NCBI RefSeq assembly: GCF_004519545.1
Contig: NZ_SDKM01000007.1
Span: forward strand, 62,001-126,000
From: Nocardioides guangzhouensis
GTDB taxonomy: Bacteria; Actinomycetota; Actinomycetes; Propionibacteriales; Nocardioidaceae
Reading direction: 5' to 3'
DNA length: 64,000 bases
The notes under the pieces were generated by a model, which did not search any database, was not told the origin of the DNA, and saw nothing but the letters and a program-made list of their open reading frames with translations. Positions 1-8,188 of this stretch are shown here, piece by piece; the stretch's first letter is position 1, and each line of letters opens with the position of its first letter. A program made the translations under genes and the position numbers.

Positions 1-1
1 G

Positions 2-790
2 GGCCTCGGGCACACGTCCCGGGCGGCGGTGACGGTCGCGGCGGTCGACCTGGCTCGGGGGTTCGCGAGCCGCGCCGCGGCGGTGCTCCGCGATCGGCTG
101 GACCGGATGGCGTCGGGGGACCCCGAGGTCGCCGCGGTGACCGCAGCACTCGCCGATGCCTGCCTGGCCTGTGGCGACACCGAGACCGCGGCCGACCTGG
201 TGCGGGAGGAGGCCGGGGTGTGGCAGGTGTCCGCGCACGCGCGCGCCAGGGCCGTGCTGGTGCGTGCGGCCGGGTCGGTCGCGGCGGCACGGGGCGACGC
301 CGAAGCGGCCGCGCGCCTGCTGGCCGCGGCGTGCGACGCGTTCCGCGAGGGCGCCCTGCCGTTCGAGCTCGGGCAGGCGATGCTGGCCCTGGCCGAGGTC
401 ACGGCGCAGCGCGACCCCGACCTCGCCGCGGTCCACGGTGGCGAAGCGCTGGAGTGCCTCACCACGCTGGGAGCAGCGTCGGAGGCCGCCCGGGCGGCGG
501 CGTTCCTGCGTTCGCTCGGCGTGACCCCGTCGGTCGCACGTCGCGTCCCCGGGGTCCTGACGGCGCGCGAGCGGGAGGTGCTCGCCCTGCTCGGGCAGGG
601 CTTGTCGAACCCCGAGATCGCTGCACGGCTGTTCCTCAGCCGCAAGACCGTGGCGCACCACGTCAGCAGCGTCCTCGCCAAGCTCGGGATGAGGTCCCGG
701 GTCGAGGCCGCGGCGTACGCCGCACGGGTAGGCGTCGCGCGGGTGGAGGAGGGGACGCCGGTGCGCGGCATCCCGGACTCAGCGGGGTAG
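2..790 (+). CDS. LuxR-family transcriptional regulator, 3' end only
   Basis: The reading frame is open to the left window edge, so this is the C-terminal part of a longer protein. The visible N-terminal two thirds are Ala/Arg-rich helices, like the helical-repeat arm of large MalT/LuxR ATPase regulators. The last ~75 residues are a clear LuxR-type helix-turn-helix: LTAREREVLALL, then SNPEIAARLFLSRKTVAHHV, then LAKLGMRSR. It should bind DNA as a transcription activator. It ends convergent with the FetB-like permease, overlapping it by 12 bp. The sensory N-terminus and the inducer cannot be judged from here. Confidence 0.85.
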   Translation, partial: GLGHTSRAAVTVAAVDLARGFASRAAAVLRDRLDRMASGDPEVAAVTAALADACLACGDTETAADLVREEAGVWQVSAHARARAVLVRAAGSVAAARGDAEAAARLLAAACDAFREGALPFELGQAMLALAEVTAQRDPDLAAVHGGEALECLTTLGAASEAARAAAFLRSLGVTPSVARRVPGVLTAREREVLALLGQGLSNPEIAARLFLSRKTVAHHVSSVLAKLGMRSRVEAAAYAARVGVARVEEGTPVRGIPDSAG

Positions 791-1558
791 CGTCCCCGCC
801 AGGTCGCGGCGGAGCACGTGCCCGTGGGCCACCAGGCGCAGCAGCACCGCACAGGTGATCGCCTGCCCAGCCATCAGCCCGATCAGCACCAGCACCTGGG
901 CGGCTCCGGCCTCGAGCGGGGTGCCACCGCCGAGCAGCACGCCGACGAAGGCGCCGGGCAGCGTGACCAGGCCGACGGTCCGGGTCTGGTCGAGCCCCGG
1001 GAGCAGGGACTCGCGGGCGGACGGCTGGACCACCAGCAGCGCCGCGTCGGGGGCCTGGAACCCCAGCGCCAGGGCCGCCTCGTAGGCGCCGCGCTGCGCG
1101 CCGAGCTCGGCGCAGGCCCGGCGGCCGGTCAGCGTCGCGGCGGTCATGGTGTTGCCGATGACGATGCCGGCGATCGGGATGATGCCGGCGCCGTTGAACG
1201 GGATCACGCCGGAGCCCAGGCTCAGCGCGAGCACGGGTACGGCGCCCGCGGCCACCGCCGCCCCGACCAGCGGCACCTGCCGGCGCGCGACGTCGATCCG
1301 CCGCGCCGACGTCGCGGTGGCCACGACGTACATGACGAGGACGAAGAGCAGCGACCACCACAGCGACCGCAGGGTCGCCGCGATCACGGTGGACACGACC
1401 GCGAGCTGGACCACGGCCCGGACGGCGGCGGTGACCTGGCCGCGACCGACCCCGAGACCGCCCAGCGCGGACGCCGTCACGGCCACGCCGACCAGCACCA
1501 CGAGCACCACGGCCAGCCGCCAGTCGGGCGTGGGCGCGGCGGTGACGAGGGGCAGCAC
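779..1558 (-). CDS. fetB: FetB-like ABC transporter permease (UPF0014 family)
   Basis: About 259 residues, the usual length of the FetB/YbbM family, with roughly seven hydrophobic segments and the family hallmark IPIAGIVIGNTMTAA followed by the cytoplasmic GAYEAALALGF helix and LPGAFVGVLLGG. In E. coli FetAB is linked to iron export. I chose the GTG at 1558 because the protein then begins at the first membrane helix; a CAGTCT box lies 6 nt upstream, a weak leaderless promoter. No FetA-type ATPase gene is adjacent, so its partner is either encoded left of the window or elsewhere. Substrate is unproven. Confidence 0.8.
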   Translation of the reverse strand: MLPLVTAAPTPDWRLAVVLVVLVGVAVTASALGGLGVGRGQVTAAVRAVVQLAVVSTVIAATLRSLWWSLLFVLVMYVVATATSARRIDVARRQVPLVGAAVAAGAVPVLALSLGSGVIPFNGAGIIPIAGIVIGNTMTAATLTGRRACAELGAQRGAYEAALALGFQAPDAALLVVQPSARESLLPGLDQTRTVGLVTLPGAFVGVLLGGGTPLEAGAAQVLVLIGLMAGQAITCAVLLRLVAHGHVLRRDLAGTLPR

Positions 1559-1620
1559 GGGTCGAGACTGCCACGGGACCGGGGTTCCTCCACCGTCCCG
1601 CGCGGCGGGATACTCGGCGC

Positions 1621-2280
1621 ATGGGAGGCTGCTGCGAACCGTCCGGGTACGACGACCTGTTCGGCGCGCGGTTCTCGCGCCACCTCGCCAAGCGATACCG
1701 CAGGCGCGGACTCGACCGGACGGCGAGCCGGATCGTCGAGTTCCTCGCGGCCCAGGGGGTCGAGGGGGCAACGGTGCTGGAGATCGGGGGCGGGGTCGGC
1801 GACCTGCACCTCGAGCTGCTGCGCCGTGGCGCCGCCCGGGCGACCAACCTGGAGCTCGTCGACTCCTACGAGGACGACGCCGCGGCGCTCGCCACCGAGG
1901 CGGGCGTGGCCGACCGGGTGACCCGGCGCCGGCTCGACCTGGTCACCGACCCGGACGCGGTCGAGCCGCACGACATCGTGGTCCTGCACCGCGTGGTCTG
2001 CTGCTACCCCGACCACCAGCGCCTGCTGGGCGCCGCCGCCCGGCACGCCACCAGGCTCCTGGTGTTCAGCCACCCGCCGCGCAACGCGGTCAGCCGGCTG
2101 CTCTTCGCAGCCGAGAACCTCGGCTTCCGGATCCGGCGGATCGCCTTCCGGACCTACCTGCACGACCCCGGCGCGCTCACCGTCTCGGCCGAGCAGGGCC
2201 GGCTCCGTGCCACCTTCCGGCACCGCGGGCTGACCTGGCACGTGGTCGGCCTGACCGACCCGGTGCGGGCCGCCGTGTAG
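1621..2280 (+). CDS. class I SAM-dependent methyltransferase
   Basis: A 219-residue protein with the Rossmann-fold SAM-binding motif I LEIGGGVGDL at residues 53-62, an acidic residue ending strand 2 (NLELVDSYEDDA) and a motif IV-like DIVVLHRVVCCYPD. The layout resembles small-molecule methyltransferases of the UbiG/BchM type. The substrate cannot be told. It starts with ATG after a GATACT box 6 nt away, so the mRNA may be leaderless. It is divergent from the permease and 64 bp upstream of the redox response regulator. Confidence 0.82.
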   Translation: MGGCCEPSGYDDLFGARFSRHLAKRYRRRGLDRTASRIVEFLAAQGVEGATVLEIGGGVGDLHLELLRRGAARATNLELVDSYEDDAAALATEAGVADRVTRRRLDLVTDPDAVEPHDIVVLHRVVCCYPDHQRLLGAAARHATRLLVFSHPPRNAVSRLLFAAENLGFRIRRIAFRTYLHDPGALTVSAEQGRLRATFRHRGLTWHVVGLTDPVRAAV

Positions 2281-2344
2281 CGCCGTATCCTCGGCGGGGA
2301 CACCGCTCGGGCGGACCGCGCACGACGACGCGCCCGGGGGCCGC

Positions 2345-3997
2345 ATGAGACCGACGATCCTGACCGTCGACGACGACCCGATGGTCTCGGCCGCGATCGC
2401 GCGCGACCTGCGCGCCCGGTACGGCGCCGACTACCGCATCGTCGGCACCACCTCCGGCGAGCAGGCGCTGGGCGTGCTCGCCGAGCTCGCCCTCCGCGAC
2501 CAGCCGGTGGCGCTGGTGGTGGCCGACCAGCGGATGCCGGGGATGACCGGCATCGAGGTGCTGGAGCGGGCGCGCGAGCACGTCGCCGGCGCGAAGTACC
2601 TCCTGCTCACGGCGTACGCCGACACCGACGTCGCGATCCGCGCGATCAACGACATCGGGCTCGACTACTACCTGCTCAAGCCCTGGGACCCGCCGGAGGA
2701 GCGGCTCTACCCCGTCGTCGACGACCTCCTCGACGACTGGGTCCGCGCCCACCCCGACCACACCTCCGACCTGCGCGTGGTCGGGCACCGGTGGTCGGAC
2801 CGCAGCTACGAGGTCAAGACGTTCCTGGCCCGCAACCACGTCCCCTACCAGTGGTACGACGTCGAGCGTGACGACGAGGCCCGCCGGCTGGCCACGTTGG
2901 CCGGGGCCGAGCCCGGGGACCTGCCCCTGGTACTGGTGCCGGACGGCGAGACGTTGCGCGCCCCGACCACGCGCGACCTCGCCGGCGCGCTGGGGCTGCG
3001 GGTCCGCGCCGAGCAGCCGCTGTACGACGTGTGCATCGTCGGCGGCGGGCCCGCCGGCCTGGCGGCCGCCGTGTACGCCGCCTCGGAGGGGCTCAGCACC
3101 GTGGTCGTCGAACGCGAGGCGCCGGGCGGGCAGGCCGGCCGGAGCGCGGCGATCGAGAACTACCTCGGCTTCCCCAAGGGCCTCAGCGGCGCCGACCTGG
3201 CCGCCCGGGCGATCGCGCAGGCGGCCCGGTTCGGCGCCGAGATGGTGCTCGCCAACGACGTGGTCGGTCTCGAGACCCGAGGGCCGGTGCGGGCGGTGCT
3301 GTTCGGCGACACCGAGATCGAGGCCCGATCGGTGATCGTCGCGACCGGCGTCTCCTACCGGCGGCTCGGCGCGTCCGGGGTGGACGACCTGACCGGTCGC
3401 GGCGTCTACTACGGCGCCGACGCGAGCGAGGCCTCGCAGGTCCGGGGCGACGAGGTGTACGTCGTCGGCGCGGCCAACTCCGCGGGACAGGCGGCGCTCA
3501 ACCTCGCGCGGTACGCCAAGCGGGTGACCATGGTGGTCCGCGGGCCGTCCCTCGACGCGACCATGTCGTCGTACCTCGTCGAGCGGATCGGCGACGCTCC
3601 CAACATCGAGGTCCGTGCCCGCAGCGAGGTCGTCGGCGCCGCCGGCGAGCGTCACCTTGAGGGGCTGACCATCTGCCAGCGCGACACCGGCGCCACCGAG
3701 GAGCTGGCGGCCGGCTGGCTGTTCGTGTTCATCGGTGCCTCGCCGCGCACGGACTGGCTCGGCGGGGAGGTGGTCCGCGACGGGCACGGGTACGTCGTCA
3801 CCGGGCCGGACCTGCTCGGGGCGGCGTACGACGCGCGCTGGACGCTGCCGCGACCGCCGTACGCGCTCGAGACCAGCGTGCCGGGCGTGTTCGCGGCCGG
3901 CGACGTGCGGCTGGACTCGATGAAGCGGGTCGCGTCCGCCGTCGGGGAGGGTGCGATGTCGGTGCACCTGGTCCACCGCTACCTGGCCACGACCTGA
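2345..3997 (+). CDS. response regulator fused to a thioredoxin-reductase-like flavoprotein
   Basis: 550 residues in three parts. Residues 1-125 are a receiver domain with acidic cluster DDD (9-11), phospho-acceptor D61 and conserved K112. Residues ~143-220 look like a glutaredoxin/thioredoxin fold, but the active-site stretch GHRWSDRSYE has no cysteine. Residues ~226-548 are a thioredoxin-reductase fold with FAD motif GGGPAG (233-238) and NAD(P)H motif VVGAANSAGQAA. The redox CxxC of true thioredoxin reductases is missing: GRGVYYGADASE occupies that place. It therefore cannot reduce thioredoxin in the usual way and is more likely a redox or NAD(P)H sensor. The next gene, 10 bp downstream, is a histidine kinase, its likely partner. 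Confidence 0.9.
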   Translation: MRPTILTVDDDPMVSAAIARDLRARYGADYRIVGTTSGEQALGVLAELALRDQPVALVVADQRMPGMTGIEVLERAREHVAGAKYLLLTAYADTDVAIRAINDIGLDYYLLKPWDPPEERLYPVVDDLLDDWVRAHPDHTSDLRVVGHRWSDRSYEVKTFLARNHVPYQWYDVERDDEARRLATLAGAEPGDLPLVLVPDGETLRAPTTRDLAGALGLRVRAEQPLYDVCIVGGGPAGLAAAVYAASEGLSTVVVEREAPGGQAGRSAAIENYLGFPKGLSGADLAARAIAQAARFGAEMVLANDVVGLETRGPVRAVLFGDTEIEARSVIVATGVSYRRLGASGVDDLTGRGVYYGADASEASQVRGDEVYVVGAANSAGQAALNLARYAKRVTMVVRGPSLDATMSSYLVERIGDAPNIEVRARSEVVGAAGERHLEGLTICQRDTGATEELAAGWLFVFIGASPRTDWLGGEVVRDGHGYVVTGPDLLGAAYDARWTLPRPPYALETSVPGVFAAGDVRLDSMKRVASAVGEGAMSVHLVHRYLATT

Positions 3998-4007
3998 GGG
4001 GGAGCAG

Positions 4008-5390
4008 ATGCGCGTCGAGGACCTCCGCCCGATCGGGCTGTTCGCGGGGTTGACCGACGAGCAGCTCGGGGAGCTGCTGGCGGCCGGTGAGGAGGTGGCG
4101 GTCGAGCCGGGCGTCGAGCTGTTCGTCGAGGGCGAGCACGCCGACTTCTGGTGGGTGCTGGTCGACGGCACCCTCGACCTGGTCCGGCACGTCGGCCGCG
4201 AGGACGTGGTCGTCGGCCGCATGGACGCCCCGGGCCGGTGGGCCGGCGGCTTCCGTGCCTGGGACGAGCAGGGGGTCTACCTCGCCACCGGACGCGGCAC
4301 CACCGCCGCCCGGGTGCTGCGCGTGCCGGCCGGGGCGCTGCGCGACCTGATGGACGGCTGGTTCCCGTTCGGCGTGCACCTCGTGAGCGGGCTCTACCGG
4401 ACCGCGCGCAGCATCGAGTCCACCGCCCGGCAGCGGGACTCGCTGGTCACCCTGGGCCGGCTCGCCGCCGGCCTCGCACACGAGATCAACAACCCGGCGT
4501 CGGCCGCCGTACGCGCCGTCGACGCGCTCGACGCCGCCGGCAGCTCGTTGCTGCAGGCGCTGACCGAGCTCGCCCGGGGCGGCCTGGCGGCGGAGCAGTT
4601 CGTCGCCCTCGACGGGCTCCGCCGCGAGGTCGACCCGCGAACCGGTCCCGACGACCCGCTCGCGCTCGCCGACGCGACCGACGAGCTCTCCGCGTGGCTG
4701 TCCCGGCACGGGGTCGCCCGCGACTGGGAGCTGGCGGCGGGGCTGGCCGCCGCCGGCGTCGACGTCGCCTGGTGTCGCCGCGCCGCGGACGTGCTCGGGG
4801 ACGGCGAGCGCCTCGAGAGCGGCTTGGGCTGGGTGGCCAGCACGGTGGCGATGGAGACGCTCGTGGCCGAGGTGCGCGAGTCCACGCGCCGGGTCAGTGA
4901 CCTGGTGTCGGCGGTGCGGTCCTACACCCAGATGGACCGGGCGTCGCGCCAGGACACCGACGTCCGGGAGGGGCTCGAGAGCACGCTGGTGATGCTCGGG
5001 CACAAGCTGCGCGGCGGGGTACGGGTGGTGCGGGAGTACGACGAGGACCTTCCGCGGGTCGAGGCGAACCCCGGCGAGCTCAACCAGGTGTGGACCAACC
5101 TCGTCGACAACGCCGTCGACGCGATGGACGGAGCCGGCACGCTCCGGGTGACCGCGCGGTCCGAGGAGGACGCCGTGGTGGTCGAGATCGGCGACACCGG
5201 CCCGGGGTTCACCTCCGAGGCCTCGGCCCGGGCGTTCGAGGCGTTCTTCACCACCAAGGAGGTGGGCGAGGGCACCGGCCTGGGCCTCGACATCGCGCGC
5301 CGCATCGTCGTCGAGCGGCACGGCGGCACCATCGAGGTCGACGCCGGGAACGGAGAGACGGTGCTACGGGTGCGGCTGCCCGTCGGCTGA
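4008..5390 (+). CDS. sensor histidine kinase with N-terminal cyclic-nucleotide-type domain
   Basis: 460 residues starting at an ATG behind GGGGGAG. The first ~125 residues have the CRP-like beta-roll pattern (LRPIGLFAGLTDEQLGELL, then EPGVELFVEGEHADFWWVLVDG), but the phosphate-binding cassette is degenerate, so a nucleotide ligand is uncertain. Dimerisation/phosphotransfer helix: LAAGLAHEINNP with H158. The ATP-binding domain has the N box (NQVWTNLVDNAVDAM, ~360-375), G1 DTGPGF and G2 GTGLGLDIA. No membrane segment is visible, so it is cytosolic. It probably phosphorylates the upstream receiver-flavoprotein. Confidence 0.9.
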   Translation: MRVEDLRPIGLFAGLTDEQLGELLAAGEEVAVEPGVELFVEGEHADFWWVLVDGTLDLVRHVGREDVVVGRMDAPGRWAGGFRAWDEQGVYLATGRGTTAARVLRVPAGALRDLMDGWFPFGVHLVSGLYRTARSIESTARQRDSLVTLGRLAAGLAHEINNPASAAVRAVDALDAAGSSLLQALTELARGGLAAEQFVALDGLRREVDPRTGPDDPLALADATDELSAWLSRHGVARDWELAAGLAAAGVDVAWCRRAADVLGDGERLESGLGWVASTVAMETLVAEVRESTRRVSDLVSAVRSYTQMDRASRQDTDVREGLESTLVMLGHKLRGGVRVVREYDEDLPRVEANPGELNQVWTNLVDNAVDAMDGAGTLRVTARSEEDAVVVEIGDTGPGFTSEASARAFEAFFTTKEVGEGTGLGLDIARRIVVERHGGTIEVDAGNGETVLRVRLPVG

Positions 5391-5489
5391 GCCTGATCCG
5401 GTGCTGACCGGCGGGTAGGGGTTGAAGGCTCCTCGTCGCTCGGGTATCGACGTACGGAGGCCGTGCAGTCCAGCGATGAGGGAGCGCTG

Positions 5490-5744
5490 ATGAGCCAGCC
5501 CGAGAAGAGCACCGGACTCCGCCACACGCGGATCCGACCCGGTTACGCCGCGGAGGAGGTCGAGCCGTTCGTCGAGGCCGTCGAGGGCGACCTGCGGTCA
5601 CCCGAGCCGCGGCTGGGGGCGGGGGAGGTGGCGCGGAAGACGTTCAGCCCAGTGGTGCTGCGGCACGGCTACCGGATGGACGACGTGGACGACTACCTCG
5701 ACCGCGCCGAGCACCTGCTCCGCTTGCGCGAGCAGGGCGGCTGA
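5490..5744 (+). CDS. small DivIVA-domain-like protein
   Basis: 84 residues. Two similar segments, RHTRIRPGYAAEEVEPFVEAVE and a later GYRMDDVDDYLDRAE, match the short repeat in actinobacterial DivIVA-domain proteins, where a (G/R)Y-x-x-x-x-V-D-x-(F/Y)-L pattern marks the N-terminal membrane-curvature module. It has no long coiled coil, unlike DivIVA/Wag31 itself, so a direct role in polar growth is doubtful. The start at 5490 is preferred over the upstream GTG (5463) because GAGGGAG precedes it. It is convergent with the next gene, leaving 16 bp between stops. Confidence 0.6.
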   Translation: MSQPEKSTGLRHTRIRPGYAAEEVEPFVEAVEGDLRSPEPRLGAGEVARKTFSPVVLRHGYRMDDVDDYLDRAEHLLRLREQGG

Positions 5745-5760
5745 CCGACCTGAACCGCGT

Positions 5761-6312
5761 TCAGCGGACCGCGACGACCGCTTCGCCGTCCGACCACGTC
5801 GCCACCAGCTGCTCGGCGCCGTCCAGCGCCTCGGGCGGGTCGGTCAGCACCCGGGCCAGCCGGAGGTCGCCCGTGGTGGCGGCGGAGCCGGGCCGACGCT
5901 GGAGGCGCACCGCCGGCTCCGGCCGGGCGATGAGCTCCTCACCCTCGTAGAGCTCGAGGGTCACCTGGTCCTGCTCGCCCGCCAGGGCCCGCGTGAAGCA
6001 GGCGACGGCCACCGGGTCGCTCGCCGCCTCGTAGACCCAGCGGGTCCCCAGCGCCGAGTGTGACGTCGTCCCGACCAGGCTCGCCTCCGCGCCCTCCAGC
6101 GGCGCGCCGCGGTAGGTCAGGGGCGCGTGCAGCACCTGACCCGCCCGGCGTACGAGGATTCCCTCCACGCCGACGGCCCCCTCGGGGTCGTCGAAGCGGT
6201 AGCTGCCGATCACCTCCAGCTCTCCGGAGCCGCCCCAGGGCTGCCGGTCGAGCCACGCCTCGACGAGCGCGGGCTTGCTGGGGGTCAGGGTCGCTCGGTG
6301 CAGGATCGCCAT
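5761..6312 (-). CDS. maltokinase N-terminal cap-like domain protein
   Basis: 183 residues. The beginning MAILHRATLTPSKPALVEAWL and the later YRFDDPEGAVGVEG resemble the N-terminal cap of actinobacterial maltokinases, but there is no kinase domain behind it. Such stand-alone cap proteins occur in actinobacteria without a known function. The ATG at 6312 lies 6 nt downstream of TAGGTT on the coding strand, so it is probably translated from a leaderless mRNA. Confidence 0.6.
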   Translation of the reverse strand: MAILHRATLTPSKPALVEAWLDRQPWGGSGELEVIGSYRFDDPEGAVGVEGILVRRAGQVLHAPLTYRGAPLEGAEASLVGTTSHSALGTRWVYEAASDPVAVACFTRALAGEQDQVTLELYEGEELIARPEPAVRLQRRPGSAATTGDLRLARVLTDPPEALDGAEQLVATWSDGEAVVAVR

Positions 6313-6318
6313 GAGGGG

Positions 6319-6324
6319 AACCTA
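6319..6324 (-). promoter_or_regulatory. -10 box of leaderless gene (TAGGTT)
   Basis: TAGGTT on the minus strand with 6 nt to the ATG at 6312; no Shine-Dalgarno in between. It fixes the start of the cap-like gene. Confidence 0.5.
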
Positions 6325-6345
6325 GCGGCCGGCCCCGACATGTCG

Positions 6346-6383
6346 GCGCGCGTCACCCGCAGGGGTAGTTGGGTGACGCGCGC
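6346..6383 (-). terminator. hairpin terminator of the sigma-factor operon
   Basis: A perfect 13-bp stem (6346-6358 with 6371-6383) and 12-nt loop lies 53 bp after the stop of the sigma operon's last gene. There is no U-tract, as is common in actinobacteria. It also insulates the next minus-strand gene. Confidence 0.6.
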
Positions 6384-6436
6384 GCCGAGCCGTAGGTGTG
6401 CAGACGCACCGGGGTTCGGGCGCAGCCTGCGCCGGG

Positions 6437-7207
6437 TCAGTCGGTCGGCCGGTCACCCGGGGTCGTGGGCGTGCCGGTGCCGTCGGGCCTGCCCGCGCTG
6501 TCGGGCTTGCCTGCCGTGTCGGGCTTGCCAGCGGTGTCGGGCTTGCCTGCCGTGTCCGGCTTGCCAGCGGTATCGGGCTTGCCCGCGGTGTCCGGCTTGC
6601 CGGCGGTGTCGGGCTTGCCGGCGTCGGCGGCGGACCCGTGCTGGCCGGCCTGGCTCTTCCCGCCGGAGGCGAGGGTGGAGACCGCCGCGCCCTTGTCGAT
6701 GCCGGTGAGGTCCGGGCTCTTCGCGAGCTCGGAGACCTCCGTGCCCTTGCCCTGGGACTCCTCGTCGCCGGTCGTCGTGTCGTCCGTGGACTCCTCCGAG
6801 GACGTGGTGTCCTCGGTGGAGGTCTCGTCGGCGTCGTCCGACGACCCGCGACCGTCGGGGTGGCCGTCGGACGCCTCGTTCGGCCCCGGCACGGTGACGC
6901 CGATCTTGGCGAGCACGTCGTGGGCGGTGTCCTGCGCTGCGCCCGGGAGGGCGCCCGCCGCAGCGGCGGCGAAGGAGCCGGTGAGGAGGAGGGCGGCGGC
7001 GCTCGTGGTCAGAGCCGCGCGTACGGGGTTGATCCTGGACAGCATGCGGGTCCTCTCCTGGGGGTGGGCGACCCGGAACGCAGCCAGCGCCAGGGACTCA
7101 CCGGGCTGGGGACCCGGCTCCGTCGGCGCTCCCGCTGCTGCCAGCAGCGACGTCACCCGTCCGGTGGGCTCGTCGGTGCCGGTCTCGTGCCGCTCGTTGG
7201 TCGTCAT
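6437..7207 (-). CDS. membrane protein with hexapeptide repeats, putative anti-sigma partner
   Basis: 256 residues: a ~55-residue cytoplasmic segment, one membrane segment (~65-85), an acidic Ser/Thr/Asp/Glu-rich stretch, and a tail of seven tandem GKPDTA-type units. Its ATG overlaps the stop of the upstream sigma-factor gene (ATGA), so the two are translationally coupled. That arrangement is usual for an ECF sigma factor and its membrane anti-sigma factor. No zinc-binding HxxxCxxC motif of classical ZAS proteins is visible, so the anti-sigma role is inferred from context alone. The extracellular repeats suggest a cell-wall-spanning stalk. Confidence 0.65.
   Translation of the reverse strand: MTTNERHETGTDEPTGRVTSLLAAAGAPTEPGPQPGESLALAAFRVAHPQERTRMLSRINPVRAALTTSAAALLLTGSFAAAAAGALPGAAQDTAHDVLAKIGVTVPGPNEASDGHPDGRGSSDDADETSTEDTTSSEESTDDTTTGDEESQGKGTEVSELAKSPDLTGIDKGAAVSTLASGGKSQAGQHGSAADAGKPDTAGKPDTAGKPDTAGKPDTAGKPDTAGKPDTAGKPDSAGRPDGTGTPTTPGDRPTD
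6486..6620. repeat. 18-bp tandem repeats encoding GKPDTA units
   Basis: About seven copies of an 18-bp unit with scattered third-position changes, inside the 3' end of the putative anti-sigma gene. The coding constraint (GKPDTA) is kept while the DNA varies, which suggests selection on the peptide. Confidence 0.85.
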
Positions 7208-7818
7208 GTCACCTCCCGGACCGAGTCGGGGCCCGATTCCGTTACAGCCGGATCGGGCCGACTTCCGTCGAGGACCGCTTCCAGCCGTCGGAGGGCCCGG
7301 TGCGCGATCACCCGGACCGTTCCCGCACGCTGCCCGAGGATGCGGGCGGTCTCGGCCACGTCGAACCCCGCGACGTACCTCAGGAGGACCACCTCCGCCT
7401 GCGTGCGCGGCAGCGTGCCGATCAGGGCGAGGGCCCGCTCGGTCGTGAACAGGACCTCGACGGTGTCCGCGGCGGACGGGACCGCCACCTCGGCCAGGGC
7501 GGGCTCGACGTCCTGCGGGACGGGCAACCGGTCGGACCGCCGCCGGGCGTCGGTCAGTCGTGCCCGGGCGATCGTGAAGACCCAGGCACGGAAGCCCTGC
7601 TCGTCCCCGCGGAACCGGACGAGGCCCCGCACCACCTGGACCCAGGTCTCGGCGGCCACGTCGTCCGCCGTCCCGTCGGCGAGGTTGTGGGTCAGGGTGC
7701 GCAGGTAGCGGAGGAGCGCCGGCTGCACGGCCCGGAACAGCGCCGTGAAGGCCCCCTCGTCGCCTGCCTGGGCTCGCGCGAGCAGGCTCGCGAACTCGTC
7801 GGTGTCCACCGGGGTCAT
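7204..7818 (-). CDS. ECF-type RNA polymerase sigma factor
   Basis: 204 residues. Region 2 is recognisable (DEGAFTALFRAVQPALLRYL, then ADDVAAETWVQVVRGL) and region 4 is a helix-turn-helix (LPRTQAEVVLLRYVAGFDVAETARIL). This is the size and plan of an extracytoplasmic-function sigma factor. I start it at 7818 because GGGAGGTG directly precedes the ATG; a longer frame upstream reads through a hairpin and the tRNA and is not coding. The stop overlaps the start of the repeat-tailed membrane protein. Confidence 0.88.
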   Translation of the reverse strand: MTPVDTDEFASLLARAQAGDEGAFTALFRAVQPALLRYLRTLTHNLADGTADDVAAETWVQVVRGLVRFRGDEQGFRAWVFTIARARLTDARRRSDRLPVPQDVEPALAEVAVPSAADTVEVLFTTERALALIGTLPRTQAEVVLLRYVAGFDVAETARILGQRAGTVRVIAHRALRRLEAVLDGSRPDPAVTESGPDSVREVT

Positions 7819-7878
7819 CACCTCCCGAGCTCGGTCGTCCGCCACAGGGTGCCACATGACGGGTCGGAGCGCCGACGA

Positions 7879-7924
7879 CGAAGGCTCCGCCGGGCCCGGA
7901 GATCCGGGTCCGGCGGAGCCTTCG
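7879..7924 (-). terminator. strong hairpin terminator of tRNA-Ser
   Basis: A 22-bp nearly perfect inverted repeat (7879-7900 with 7903-7924, one G-U pair) with a minimal loop. It lies 58 nt downstream of the tRNA-Ser 3' end, in its transcription direction. Confidence 0.75.
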
Positions 7925-7981
7925 TCCCGCTCGCGCCCACCTCGGTCGGCGACGTGGCCGACCGTCGGTGGGCCAGGGTGG

Positions 7982-8067
7982 CGGAGGATAGGGGATTCGA
8001 ACCCCTGAGGGCTGTTAACCCAACCCGCTTTCCAAGCGAGCGCCATAGGCCACTAGGCGAATCCTCC
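7982..8067 (-). tRNA. tRNA-Ser(GGA)
   Basis: Acceptor GGAGGAT pairs with ATCCTCC, discriminator G at 7982. The T-loop reads GGTTCGAATCC, the anticodon loop TTGGAAA gives anticodon GGA, and a long variable arm is present, as needed for serine. CCA is not encoded. In M. tuberculosis a serine tRNA likewise lies beside the SRP RNA and dnaX. Confidence 0.95.
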
Positions 8068-8074
8068 GCGGAGG

Positions 8075-8103
8075 AGATTACCGGTCGGCATGAGGGCGGT
8101 GAA
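8075..8103 (-). promoter_or_regulatory. promoter of tRNA-Ser
   Basis: Minus strand: -35 TTCACC (8103-8098), 17-bp spacer, -10 TAATCT (8080-8075). The -10 ends 7 nt before the mature tRNA 5' end, so transcription may start at or within a base or two of tRNA position 1. Confidence 0.6.
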
Positions 8104-8149
8104 ATCGAGGCGGCCGGGCACTCGTCCCCGCCGCGCGTCGTACGCCGCT

Positions 8150-8179
8150 TTGGTGCCGGTCCGGGGGCTGACCTAGACT
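8150..8179 (+). promoter_or_regulatory. promoter of SRP RNA
   Basis: TTGGTG (8150-8155), 18-bp spacer, TAGACT (8174-8179). The predicted start, about 8186-8189, coincides with the base of the SRP RNA helix. Confidence 0.65.
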
Positions 8180-8188
8180 CCCTGCCAA

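Noticed and set aside
2345..3997. Functional thioredoxin reductase
   Set aside because: The redox-active CxxC is absent.
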